DNA from: Helicobacter suis
GTDB taxonomy: Bacteria; Campylobacterota; Campylobacteria; Campylobacterales; Helicobacteraceae
DNA: 62,397 bases
Assembly: GCF_902196125.1 (NCBI RefSeq)
Contig: NZ_CABIKG010000012.1
Span: forward strand, 1 to 62,397
Direction: 5' to 3'
Each line of letters starts with the position of its first letter. The stretch's first letter is position 1. The notes under the pieces are model-generated. The model saw nothing but the letters and a program-made list of their open reading frames with translations. It ran no database searches and was not told where the DNA came from. This document shows, one piece after another, positions 45,563 to 53,298 of the stretch. Position numbers and translations under genes: made by a program.

Positions 45563-47383
45563 ATGGGCGGTATTCTTTCCTCGCTTAACACCTCTTATAC
45601 CGGCTTACAAGCCCACCAAGTAATGGTAGATGCAACGGGTAATAATATTTCTAATGCTAACGATCCCTTTTATAGCCGCCAAAGAGTGATCGCCACACCT
45701 CAAAGTACGCTCATGTACACTAACCGCAACATGAACATGGGCGTTAATGTCCAAAGTATCCAACGCGTACATGATGATTTTGTTTTTGCTAGATACACCC
45801 GCGCTAACCAAGAACACGCCTTTTATAGCACCCAGTTTGATAATTTGCGCGAGGTTTCCTCTTATTTTCCGGATATGGACGAGGTGGGGATTCACAAAGA
45901 TTTAGAGGAGTATTTTAACGCGTGGAAAGATTTAGCTAAAAATGCCAAAGAACCCGCCCAAAAACAGGCTTTAGTCCAAAAAACCAAAACCCTTACCCAA
46001 AATATCCATGATACCCGTGCGCGGGTGGTGGCTTTGCAAAAAAAGGCAAGCGCAGAACTTGTTAGCACGATTAAAGAAGTCAACCGCTTAGGGTCTGAAA
46101 TTGCTAATATCAACCGCCATTTAAAGGAAATGGAAGATCCAAAAATGCTTAAACAAGCTAATGAACTTAGAGACAAGCGCGATCAATTAGAGTTTCAGTT
46201 AAAAGAGCTCATCGGGGGGAGTGTTTTTAAAAAGCATATCCAAACTAATTCTATTAATGATATTAAAGTAGCCGATTTTGATGATGGGTATGTACTCAAT
46301 GTGGCCAATGGGTTTAATATTGTAGATGGGGCTATTTTTCATCCTTTAGTGGTGGAGGAAAATAAGAACGAAAACCGGCTAGCTCAGGTGTATTTTAGGG
46401 GCGATGATTTTAAGGTGGTTAATATTACCGATCGTATCCAAGAGGGCAAAGTGGGGGCTTTAATGGGGATTTATAATGATGGCTCCCATGGCACCACTAA
46501 GGGTAAATTACAGGTTTATGTAGACGCGCTAGATACTTTTGCTAAAGGCTTAATTGAGTCTACAAATGCCATTTACGCCCAAAGTGCCGCACACAATATT
46601 GAGGGAAAAGTGATGGATTTTGAAGGCGATGAAGTCTTGAAAGATACCAACCACAATATTAAGGTGGGCAGTTTTGATCTTATCGCCTATAACACAGATG
46701 GGCAAGTCATTACTAAAAAAACCATTAAAATCACCCCTATTACCACCATGAATGATGTGATTAAGCAAATCAATGCTAACACTGATGATAATAATGATAA
46801 TAACACCACAAATGATTTTGATGACTACTTTGTCGCCCATTATGATAACAAGGCTAAGCAATTTACTATCCAGCCTAAAAACGCCTCTGAAGGGCTTTTT
46901 GTCTCTATTAAAGATCATGGCACTAACATCACTGGAGCTTTAGGTCTTAACCCTTTTTTTGAGGGCAGCAATGCTAGAGATATAAAAATTAATGAGGCTT
47001 ACAGACGCGAGCCCACTACCTTAAGACCTTGGCTAGCCCCTATTCATGGTAACTTTGATGTGGCCAATATGATGCAACAACTCCAATATGACAAGGTGGA
47101 CTTCTACCAAAATAAGTTTAACGATAAACCCATGACTATAGAGGAGTACTACCAATTTGTAGTGGGCAAGATCCACACAGAGGCCGAGCATGCTAAAAAC
47201 ACACTAGATAGCAAGGAAGCGGTGTTGCATGTGGTTAAAAAGGAGCAGGAGGCTATCTCTGGAGTGAATAGCGATGAGGAAATGGTCAACCTTATTAAAT
47301 TTCAAAGCGGCTATGCGGCCAATGCTAAAGTCATCACCGCTATTGATCGCATGATTGAAACTTTGTTGGGGATTAAAGAATAA
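45563..47383 (+). CDS. flgK: Flagellar hook-associated protein 1
   Basis: Hook-filament junction protein exported by the flagellar apparatus, 606 residues. The N-terminal heptad domain reads SSLNTSYTGLQAHQVMVDAT with NNISNANDPFYSRQRV; the C-terminal D0 helix ends DEEMVNLIKFQSGYAANAKV. The variable middle contains an Asn/Asp-rich run (NTDDNNDNNTTNDFDDY). Last gene of the flagellar run; beyond it the accessory island starts. Confidence 0.94.
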   Translation: MGGILSSLNTSYTGLQAHQVMVDATGNNISNANDPFYSRQRVIATPQSTLMYTNRNMNMGVNVQSIQRVHDDFVFARYTRANQEHAFYSTQFDNLREVSSYFPDMDEVGIHKDLEEYFNAWKDLAKNAKEPAQKQALVQKTKTLTQNIHDTRARVVALQKKASAELVSTIKEVNRLGSEIANINRHLKEMEDPKMLKQANELRDKRDQLEFQLKELIGGSVFKKHIQTNSINDIKVADFDDGYVLNVANGFNIVDGAIFHPLVVEENKNENRLAQVYFRGDDFKVVNITDRIQEGKVGALMGIYNDGSHGTTKGKLQVYVDALDTFAKGLIESTNAIYAQSAAHNIEGKVMDFEGDEVLKDTNHNIKVGSFDLIAYNTDGQVITKKTIKITPITTMNDVIKQINANTDDNNDNNTTNDFDDYFVAHYDNKAKQFTIQPKNASEGLFVSIKDHGTNITGALGLNPFFEGSNARDIKINEAYRREPTTLRPWLAPIHGNFDVANMMQQLQYDKVDFYQNKFNDKPMTIEEYYQFVVGKIHTEAEHAKNTLDSKEAVLHVVKKEQEAISGVNSDEEMVNLIKFQSGYAANAKVITAIDRMIETLLGIKE

Positions 47384-47449
47384 AGGCCATCACACCGCCT
47401 TAATGCTAAATATTTGCAACAAGCTTATTGGTATTTAGGTTTGCTCATG

Positions 47450-47875
47450 TCAGTTATAAGAATAAACAAATTCATAGCTTAGTCTAGCTAGTCTGTCTTT
47501 ATAAGAAACATAGACCGCCTTGATTTTATAATCCATCACATCAGAAAGAAGTTGTATAAAACCGGGTCGATCTAAGGTCATGCCGCTTTTAATATCAGAG
47601 TAGATTTTATCTACAGATATGCCTTTAGCATTCAAGAAAGCAAGATTATTATCCATTTGATTTTGCAAGTCTTGTTTTTGTTTGTTAGTGCTCACTCTAG
47701 CATAAATCACATTTAGCCTTTGATCCTCTATACCAGCAAGCGCATAAACATTATTATCGTTGTACTTATAATAGCCATTAGGCTCAGTTTTTACCCGTAT
47801 CTTTCCGCTTTTAACATACTTCCAAAGGGTAACACGGGATATTTTTAAAATCTTTAAGACTTCGCTAGACTTCAT
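47450..47875 (-). pseudogene. IS607-type serine recombinase TnpA, C-terminally truncated
   Basis: An N-terminal MerR-like helix-turn-helix (SSEVLKILKISRVTLWKYVK) is joined to a serine-resolvase domain (VIYARVSTNKQKQDLQNQ; the catalytic Ser is in VST). The frame runs to DRLARLSYEFV and then stops; full-length family members go on for about 60 residues. The catalytic core is incomplete and no TnpB follows, so the element looks dead. Its ATG overlaps the end of the reconstructed HicA frame (ATGA). Confidence 0.85.
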
Positions 47876-48062
47876 TTAAGTATGTTTTCCATGATCTGTT
47901 TTATTATTTTAGGGTACAAAATTCCACCAGAATGAAAGGGTAAAACCTGATCTTACCTTTTAAGTAAACTCTATGGCTACCTTTTTGTCTAGCAAAAGCA
48001 AAGCCGTTTTGCAATAGCAGTTTTTCAGCTTCTTTTGCAGTGAGTCTAGGAAAATCAGCCAT
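47872..48062 (-). pseudogene. hicA: Frameshifted HicA toxin
   Basis: The first frame (ATG at 48062) reads FPRLTAKEAEKLLLQNGFAF and then RQKGSHRVYLKGK, the dsRNA-binding core of HicA with the catalytic-type His of GSH. After KGKI the frame is wrong. Adding one base restores VLPFHSGGILYPKIIKQIME, the standard HicA C-terminus, up to a stop at 47872-47874. One lost base therefore kills the mRNA interferase. The antitoxin gene upstream is still open. Confidence 0.7.
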
Positions 48063-48312
48063 TAATAGTCACTTCAATAGGAACTATTGCTGCATTTTTA
48101 TTAGAAATAAGAGCTAACTCATCAGTTTCTAGACTCTCTAAATAGAGTTCAATAGCTTCTTTTATGTTTTTTAGAATTTCTTCGTAAGTTTCCCCTTGCG
48201 ACATACAACCTTGTAAGGTAGGAACATAGGCAAAATACCCAAATTCATTTTTTTCAATAATGGCGTTTAAAAGTATAACACTGCCTTTTGAATTTCTTAT
48301 AATTACATACAA
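48055..48312 (-). CDS. hicB: HicB-family antitoxin
   Basis: An 85-residue HicB domain (GYFAYVPTLQGCMSQGETYE, then NIKEAIELYLESL), the partner that neutralises HicA. The gene order is antitoxin first, with an 8-base overlap into hicA. The N-terminus (MYVIIRNSKGSVIL) is longer than usual and no good ribosome-binding site precedes it, so the original start may be lost. With hicA dead, it is probably a leftover or acts alone. Confidence 0.7.
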   Translation of the reverse strand: MYVIIRNSKGSVILLNAIIEKNEFGYFAYVPTLQGCMSQGETYEEILKNIKEAIELYLESLETDELALISNKNAAIVPIEVTING

Positions 48313-48364
48313 AAAATCTTAAAATGCGCAAAAAATAACATCTAAAACTTCTTAAACTTTAACT

Positions 48365-48628
48365 ATGCAAGTTGTAAACTCACCGATTGGACAAATTAGC
48401 GGCATTGACGGGCGAACTTTCAACATTGAGCCTAAAGTTTATAAGACGCTTAAGGCTAATAAAATAGACTTACCTATTGAGCTAGATCATACAGGCCCTG
48501 CTATTGACTGGGTTAAAAATTCTAGTTTAATGCTTAAGGGCGATCAAATTTTAGGGTTTGCAGATTTTAATAATGCCGGTCAAGCCGCGCTAAAAGATCG
48601 GAGCTATCGCTACCTTAGCCCAACTTAA
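48365..48628 (+). pseudogene. Mu-like prophage I protein, N-terminal fragment
   Basis: The 87 residues resemble the N-terminus of the Mu gp32-type (protein I) protease/scaffold: LPIELDHTGPAIDWVKNSSL and NNAGQAALKDRSYRYLSPT are close to the family. Intact members are several times longer. The rest is missing: the downstream DNA belongs to another phage gene on the opposite strand, and the two overlap at 48615-48628. No start site of normal quality. Confidence 0.6.
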
Positions 48629-49056
48629 TGGTATAAGTCTTAGGCTCTGCTGCACTAAATAACATGCTACTTCCCTGTATAATCTCTTTATCATCAATAC
48701 TAAAGCTATCGCTAGAGTCTTTAAGCGTGCTAAAACCCCACACCTTTACCGGGTGATTAGGCAAACTTTCTAAACTTTGACTAAAAACTTGGATTGTTTC
48801 GCCTCTCCAACTAGATTATTAAAGCCTTCAAGTTCCTTTGTTAGGTTTTTCAAACAATCCTCTAGTAGGCTAGTGTTACTATCCATGCCAATTAGATTTA
48901 TGGTATTAATCACATCATTTGCATGATTACTTATTGCTCCGCCATTATTAGATTGCCCACAACTTGTAAAAAGCTCACATAGGTATTTGCTCTATTGATT
49001 GCGGCATTATCTTTTAGGCTTTTGATCATGCTAGCACACTGGATAAGGTTATGGGT
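48615..49056 (-). pseudogene. Decayed prophage-type gene with at least two frameshifts
   Basis: Three frames join into one protein-like track. It begins THNLIQCASMIKSLKDNAAI, shifts near 48970 into SNHANDVINTINLIGMDSN, and shifts again near 48800 into ESLPNHPVKVWGFSTLKDS, up to a stop at 48615-48617. I cannot name the family; it looks like a structural phage protein. With the Mu-like fragment it represents prophage debris. Beyond the pieces listed, 48629-49110 shows no intact gene. Confidence 0.5.
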
Positions 49057-49110
49057 CGTGTACAGGTACACCAAAAAATAGGGATTTGAAAGATTTTAGA
49101 TTCAAGATAT

Positions 49111-50172
49111 TTAGGTGTGTAGGTTAAGCATGCCTTTCTCTTTCATATACTGCTTTAGTTTTTCCTTATCTTTCACTTCGTCAAAACCTTTAATTACTAT
49201 ATTACTGGTCCCCCTTGTTTTGTGGTGGGAGTTAATAATATTCACAAATTCTTCAAAGTCCTTGTTATTACATAGTTCAGAAAGCATAGTTTGATCTAAT
49301 TCATCTTTGGTTTTAGCTTTTAAAAGTACTTTGCTACCCTCTATGTCCGTCAGATTAAGAAGAATTACCCCTATCCCAAAACTGGTGTTTAATCGTGTGA
49401 GTAATTCCATGATTTTATTTTGATTATCATCCATCTTTCCTACTACCAAATAACCCTCATGCGCCCATGAACTATTGCTAATGGCTTGAAAGTAATATTC
49501 ACGGCAATCACTCAAATTCTTGATTTCTTTTTTAAGCTCAAAAGAGACCAATGTAAAAGGTTCTTTATTAAAGTGGGCTATAAATTCCTGTAAAGCCTTA
49601 TTATCAAGATTTTCATAACTAAACTTTACACCCACCATATCTGGATGAAGCCATTCGTGTTTACCCTTTTCCTTGCCTTTTTCTGATTTTGCACCACCTT
49701 TTGTTGTAGTGTGATTGATAGTTTTTGCGGATAAACCTAACTTGTTGTAGGCAAAATACGCTAAAAGCGGGTGTAAGTCTCTCTCATTATAATCTTTTGA
49801 TGGTGTAGTGGTCTTAGTGGCACTTTTAGTAGGATCTTTTATAAAAATCTGCGTGTTCTCCTTGTTTGTATCCCACTCTTTTAAAGCGATAGTGAGGTGT
49901 TTAGCTTTAACTCTTTTAAAAGGTAATTCTTCATTGTGATCACTTTTAAGCGCTTCATCAACAGAATTTCGAACACCATTTTTACTTATAGTAAATCTTT
50001 TTACTAATTCTTCGGTAACAAGGTGTTTTTTCGACTCGTCTCTTTCCCAGGTTGTTCGGAATTTTTCATTATATTGCTTACAGATTTCCAAAGGTTTCAA
50101 AGGTTCTCTGACTGCTTCAAGTACAGCTACTATAACAGCCTTAGTGTTTTCATTCATTCCCTTATTCTTCAT
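49111..50172 (-). CDS. Winged-helix (HARE-HTH-like) plus PD-(D/E)XK-type nuclease candidate
   Basis: A 353-residue intact protein. The N-terminus (AVLEAVREPLKPLEICKQYN) looks like a HARE-HTH winged helix; the region to about 115 is basic. The C-terminal half contains WLHPDMVGVKF followed by FTLVSFELKKEIK, the Pro-Asp ... Glu-x-Lys pattern of restriction-type nucleases, and the helix beyond it is conserved-looking (YYFQAISNSSWAHEGYLVV). It resembles HrgA-type proteins that replace restriction genes in some H. pylori strains; I am not certain of that match. No methyltransferase is near. Intact amid debris, it may still be used for defence. Confidence 0.5.
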   Translation of the reverse strand: MKNKGMNENTKAVIVAVLEAVREPLKPLEICKQYNEKFRTTWERDESKKHLVTEELVKRFTISKNGVRNSVDEALKSDHNEELPFKRVKAKHLTIALKEWDTNKENTQIFIKDPTKSATKTTTPSKDYNERDLHPLLAYFAYNKLGLSAKTINHTTTKGGAKSEKGKEKGKHEWLHPDMVGVKFSYENLDNKALQEFIAHFNKEPFTLVSFELKKEIKNLSDCREYYFQAISNSSWAHEGYLVVGKMDDNQNKIMELLTRLNTSFGIGVILLNLTDIEGSKVLLKAKTKDELDQTMLSELCNNKDFEEFVNIINSHHKTRGTSNIVIKGFDEVKDKEKLKQYMKEKGMLNLHT

Positions 50173-50342
50173 TGACTATTCCCGGGTAAATAAAAAGTTA
50201 TTGATATAAAATAAATAACAGACCTGATTGTACCATACATGTTAATAATATCTTTGTTAAAAAAGTTTAAAATTCAGTGAGGCGGTAGTTGATCACTACA
50301 CCACCAAAACACTATCTTTACACACTATCTAGTTTGTATATA

Positions 50343-50351
50343 TGCTAAAAT
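50343..50351 (+). promoter_or_regulatory. Extended -10 promoter of nixA
   Basis: TG-C-TAAAAT (50343-50351), 34 bases before the nixA ATG. ACTATCTTT (50311-50319), ACTATCTA (50324-50331) and TAGATAGT (50377-50384) form direct and inverted copies around it. A NikR operator might be expected for a nickel permease, but I see no clear match. Confidence 0.45.
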
Positions 50352-50384
50352 GTTACAAAATTTTAAAAAATAAGGTTAGATAGT

Positions 50385-51380
50385 ATGTATTCATGGCTAC
50401 CCTATGCTTTGGGGATTATCTTTTTGCATGTCTTAGGGGTGGGTTTGTTAGTTTTAGCAAATGAGCCTCATTTTTATTCATTGGCCATGACGGCTTATCT
50501 ACTTGGCTCCAGACACGCCTTTGATGCCGATCACATTGCCTGTATTGATAACACAATCCGCAAACTCTCCCAACAAAAACAAAATGCTATGGGGGTGGGT
50601 TTTTACTTTTCTATGGGGCATTCTAGTGTGGTGATTTTAAGCATTGTAATTAGTGCCTTTGCGCTCCACTGGTTTGAAGAGCATGCGCCCGCTTTTAAAG
50701 AAATAGGGGGCATTATAGGAACTTTGGTTTCTGGTCTCTTTTTAATCATTGTAGGTCTATTAAATGCCTTTATTTTAATAGATTTATTTAAGGTATTTAG
50801 ACAGCAAAATAAGCATTACAATCAAGAAGCCTTAGAAGCCCTGCTACAAGAAAGAGGATTAATGAATCGCTTTTTCAAACCCTTATTTGTCTTTATTTCT
50901 AAAAGCTGGCATATTTATCCTATCGGCTTTTTATTTGGGCTGGGTTTTGATACAGCTAGTGAGATCGCGCTTTTAGCCCTATCAGGGGTTGCACTTAAAA
51001 CAAGCATTATGGGTATGCTCGCTTTGCCTATTTGCTTTGCTGCTGGCATGAGTTTATTAGACACTTGCGATGGGATTTTCATGGTTAAAGCTTATGATTG
51101 GGCATTTAAAACACCTTTGCGTAAGATTTATTACAACATCACTATCACAGCTTTAAGTGTACTAGTGGCTCTAGCAATTGGGGGTGTGGAACTCTTCCAA
51201 GTTTTAAGCCAAAAGATGCACTGGGAGTTTAATGGAGTACTAGGGTATTTACAAAACCTAGACTTTGGCTATCTTGGCTATTATCTAGTGGGCATGTTTG
51301 TGCTGGTTTGGGCAATTTCTTATGGGATTTGGCACTTTGGGAAAATTGAACAAAAATGGGGGCAATTTACTAAAACATAG
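50385..51380 (+). CDS. nixA: High-affinity nickel permease NixA
   Basis: Inner-membrane nickel importer of the NiCoT family, 331 residues with eight predicted helices. The signature HAFDADHIACIDN sits in helix 2; GLGFDTASEIALL is the second conserved motif. Nickel is needed for urease and hydrogenase, central to gastric survival. AAGGTTAG precedes the ATG. It directly follows the accessory island and converges with the DUF2130 gene. Confidence 0.95.
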   Translation: MYSWLPYALGIIFLHVLGVGLLVLANEPHFYSLAMTAYLLGSRHAFDADHIACIDNTIRKLSQQKQNAMGVGFYFSMGHSSVVILSIVISAFALHWFEEHAPAFKEIGGIIGTLVSGLFLIIVGLLNAFILIDLFKVFRQQNKHYNQEALEALLQERGLMNRFFKPLFVFISKSWHIYPIGFLFGLGFDTASEIALLALSGVALKTSIMGMLALPICFAAGMSLLDTCDGIFMVKAYDWAFKTPLRKIYYNITITALSVLVALAIGGVELFQVLSQKMHWEFNGVLGYLQNLDFGYLGYYLVGMFVLVWAISYGIWHFGKIEQKWGQFTKT

Positions 51381-51393
51381 AACTATTTTACAA

Positions 51394-52566
51394 TCACTCT
51401 TTAAACTCCAAAGCCTGTAAGGCTGGCATGCTTAAGCCTGCAATACCTTCTAATGACCCATAGGTATGGCTTACATGGAATAAAATCTGATCGATTTGTT
51501 TTTCCCGTTTAGCCCAGTGTTTTTGCATGGCTTGCTTTTCTTTTCTCAAATCCTCTTGCATCTGTAAAAAACTCTCCACCATGCCCTGTACATGGAGATT
51601 AAATTCTGTACTTGTTAAATAATTGTAAAGCAAATATGCCTTATCTGCTTTATCTTCTTGACTCTTTTGTACTAAGGCTATCTTCTCTACCATGGCACGC
51701 AAAAGTACACTTAAACCTTTAAATTCCTCAAAAGTACACACATAAACCCCCTCCAATAAACCCATTCTCTCCATCTGCTTAGGTAAGATAGCACTCACCA
51801 AAACCCCCACCTCAGCCCCCTCTGATTGCATGTCTTCTTTAAGTTTAGTGATCCACTCTTTATTAAAGTTCTTTGTATTTTTGCTTTCATAGCAAATAGT
51901 CCCGCAAAAAAGCCCTTGCCTTGTATAAACCTTATGCAAACAATCCGCACCCCTTTGACCCTTTTTAATATCCTCAATGCTATCTAGGGGAAAATGAACG
52001 CGCAAATACTCTTCAATAACCCGCTCTTGTGCCTCACCTTGGAGTTGCTGAGAAGTACTCTCAGCGCGCTTTTGTATTTCTAATGCACTCTGTTTAAGCT
52101 GGTTGATCTGCTCCTCTTTTTCTTGGAGTTTAATCTCATACTTAGCTTGGAGTTGCTGCAACTCTGTATTTAATTGTACAGCACTTTGTGCCTCTATTGC
52201 AACGCGCATCTCCTCTTTATCTCGTTTTAATTTTTCATTTTCAGCCTGCAGAGTGTGCATTTCTTTTAATTGGTTAGATTTTTCTGTATTTTCTTTTTGT
52301 AAAAGAGCTAAAGCCTCCTCTTGTTCGTGCTTAACTTTCATACGGATAGAATTATATAGTTCTGATCGTTCTTTCTCTAAGGCTTTAGCTACGCCCTCTT
52401 GCACCTGTTTGTTAAGAGATTTTTCTTTCTCTTCTAAATTTTTAAAAGCTTGCTTGTATTCTTGTCTTTTAGCCTGTACTTCTTGTTCAAAATGGGCTTT
52501 TGCTTCTACTAAAAAATCGCTTGCATCAATGGATTTATGACAATGTGGACAGATCAAGTTTTGCAT
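51394..52566 (-). CDS. DUF2130 protein with long coiled coil
   Basis: A 390-residue protein. N-terminal zinc-ribbon-like CPHCHKSI; a long coiled coil (residues about 20-185, KRQEYKQAFKNLEEKEK); then the DUF2130 core (GTICYESKNTKNFNKEWITK), which has a restriction-nuclease-like look with conserved acidic residues. Function of the family is unknown. It starts 17 bases after a tRNA-Leu gene on the same strand and may share its transcript. Confidence 0.72.
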   Translation of the reverse strand: MQNLICPHCHKSIDASDFLVEAKAHFEQEVQAKRQEYKQAFKNLEEKEKSLNKQVQEGVAKALEKERSELYNSIRMKVKHEQEEALALLQKENTEKSNQLKEMHTLQAENEKLKRDKEEMRVAIEAQSAVQLNTELQQLQAKYEIKLQEKEEQINQLKQSALEIQKRAESTSQQLQGEAQERVIEEYLRVHFPLDSIEDIKKGQRGADCLHKVYTRQGLFCGTICYESKNTKNFNKEWITKLKEDMQSEGAEVGVLVSAILPKQMERMGLLEGVYVCTFEEFKGLSVLLRAMVEKIALVQKSQEDKADKAYLLYNYLTSTEFNLHVQGMVESFLQMQEDLRKEKQAMQKHWAKREKQIDQILFHVSHTYGSLEGIAGLSMPALQALEFKE

Positions 52567-52582
52567 TGTGTTTCTCTAGTTA

Positions 52583-52669
52583 TGGTACCAAAAGTCGGAC
52601 TCGAACCGACACGGAGTTGCCTCCACCAGATTTTGAGTCTAGCGTGTCTACCAATTCCACCATTTTGGC
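52583..52669 (-). tRNA. tRNA-Leu (anticodon CAA)
   Basis: An 87-base class II tRNA with the long variable arm. It reads GCCAAAATGGTGGAATTGGT at the 5' end; the anticodon loop CTCAAAA gives CAA (reads UUG). CCA is encoded. The first acceptor pair is G1-U72, a wobble, where most tRNA-Leu have G-C; discriminator A73 is normal for Leu. Confidence 0.95.
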
Positions 52670-52800
52670 TCTTTTAGCTTTTTACCTGTGAAAACTCAAA
52701 TTAAACCGCCTTGAAAGGGTTGTGGTTTGAAAAAACCTTTTCTTATAAAAAAGTTGCGGTTTTCTATTTGTGATCTTTCTACAAGGCTTAAAAACTTATG

Positions 52801-52819
52801 AGAAAACCTTCGGTTTTCT
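52801..52819 (-). terminator. Hairpin after tRNA-Leu(GAG), possible terminator or processing stem
   Basis: AGAAAACC-TTC-GGTTTTCT is a perfect 8-base stem that begins at the encoded CCA end of the tRNA. On the tRNA strand the loop is GAA and GTTTTT follows about six bases later, so it could end the atpE-tRNA transcript. On the other strand the loop closes as C-TTCG-G. Confidence 0.45.
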
Positions 52820-52903
52820 GGTGCACTGGGCGAGAGTTGAACTCGCACGGGTTGCCCCACCACCCCCTCAAGATGGCGTGTCTACCAATTCCACCACCAG
52901 TGC
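52819..52903 (-). tRNA. tRNA-Leu (anticodon GAG)
   Basis: An 85-base class II tRNA, 5' end GCACTGGTGGTGGAATTGGT, with acceptor GCACTGG/CCAGTGC. The loop TTGAGGG gives anticodon GAG (reads CUC/CUU). CCA is encoded. It lies 20 bases after the atpE stop on the same strand. Confidence 0.95.
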
Positions 52904-52923
52904 TCACCCCCTCCTTTTAAGCT

Positions 52924-53235
52924 TTAGGCCAAGAATGGGTTACTATAAATAGCCACGATTGCAAAAACCAAAGTATAGATCACCTGTGCCTCAATCATAG
53001 CCATAGCAATAAACATGGTGGTGAGCAACTTACCGCCCACACCAGGGTTACGCGCCGTGCCCGTGATGGCTGCAGCAGCTGCATTACCCATTCCAATAGC
53101 ACCCCCGCAAGCCGCAACGCCCAAGCCCACTACCGCACCAACAACAGAATAGGACTTAATCATATCCGTTCCGCTTATATCCGCTCCAAAGACCAGCCCT
53201 ACCGCTCCTAAAAAGAAAAGCACAAGAAACTTCAT
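52924..53235 (-). CDS. atpE: ATP synthase subunit c
   Basis: Proteolipid of the Fo rotor, 103 residues. Helix 1 carries the Gly-rich motif VGLGVAACGGAIGMGNAAAA; helix 2 has the proton-binding Glu in MAMIEAQVIYTLV. A hydrophobic N-terminal segment (KFLVLFFLGAVGLVFG) looks like a signal peptide, as in H. pylori. I take the ATG at 53235, not the TTG at 53256. It is separate from the other atp genes, typical for epsilonproteobacteria. Confidence 0.94.
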   Translation of the reverse strand: MKFLVLFFLGAVGLVFGADISGTDMIKSYSVVGAVVGLGVAACGGAIGMGNAAAAAITGTARNPGVGGKLLTTMFIAMAMIEAQVIYTLVFAIVAIYSNPFLA

Positions 53236-53280
53236 GGACTCAACAACCTCGCTCAACTATTAAAATTTTCACAAGTCTTA

Positions 53281-53289
53281 ATTATAGCA
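53281..53289 (-). promoter_or_regulatory. Extended -10 promoter of atpE
   Basis: Minus-strand TGCTATAAT about 46 bases upstream of the atpE ATG, next to the pnp stop codon. Gives atpE and the tRNA behind it their own promoter. Confidence 0.6.
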
Positions 53290-53298
53290 CCATTAAGC

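Noticed and set aside
50173-50384. NikR operator upstream of nixA
   Set aside because: AT-rich words resemble half-sites, but no palindrome with the right spacing was found.
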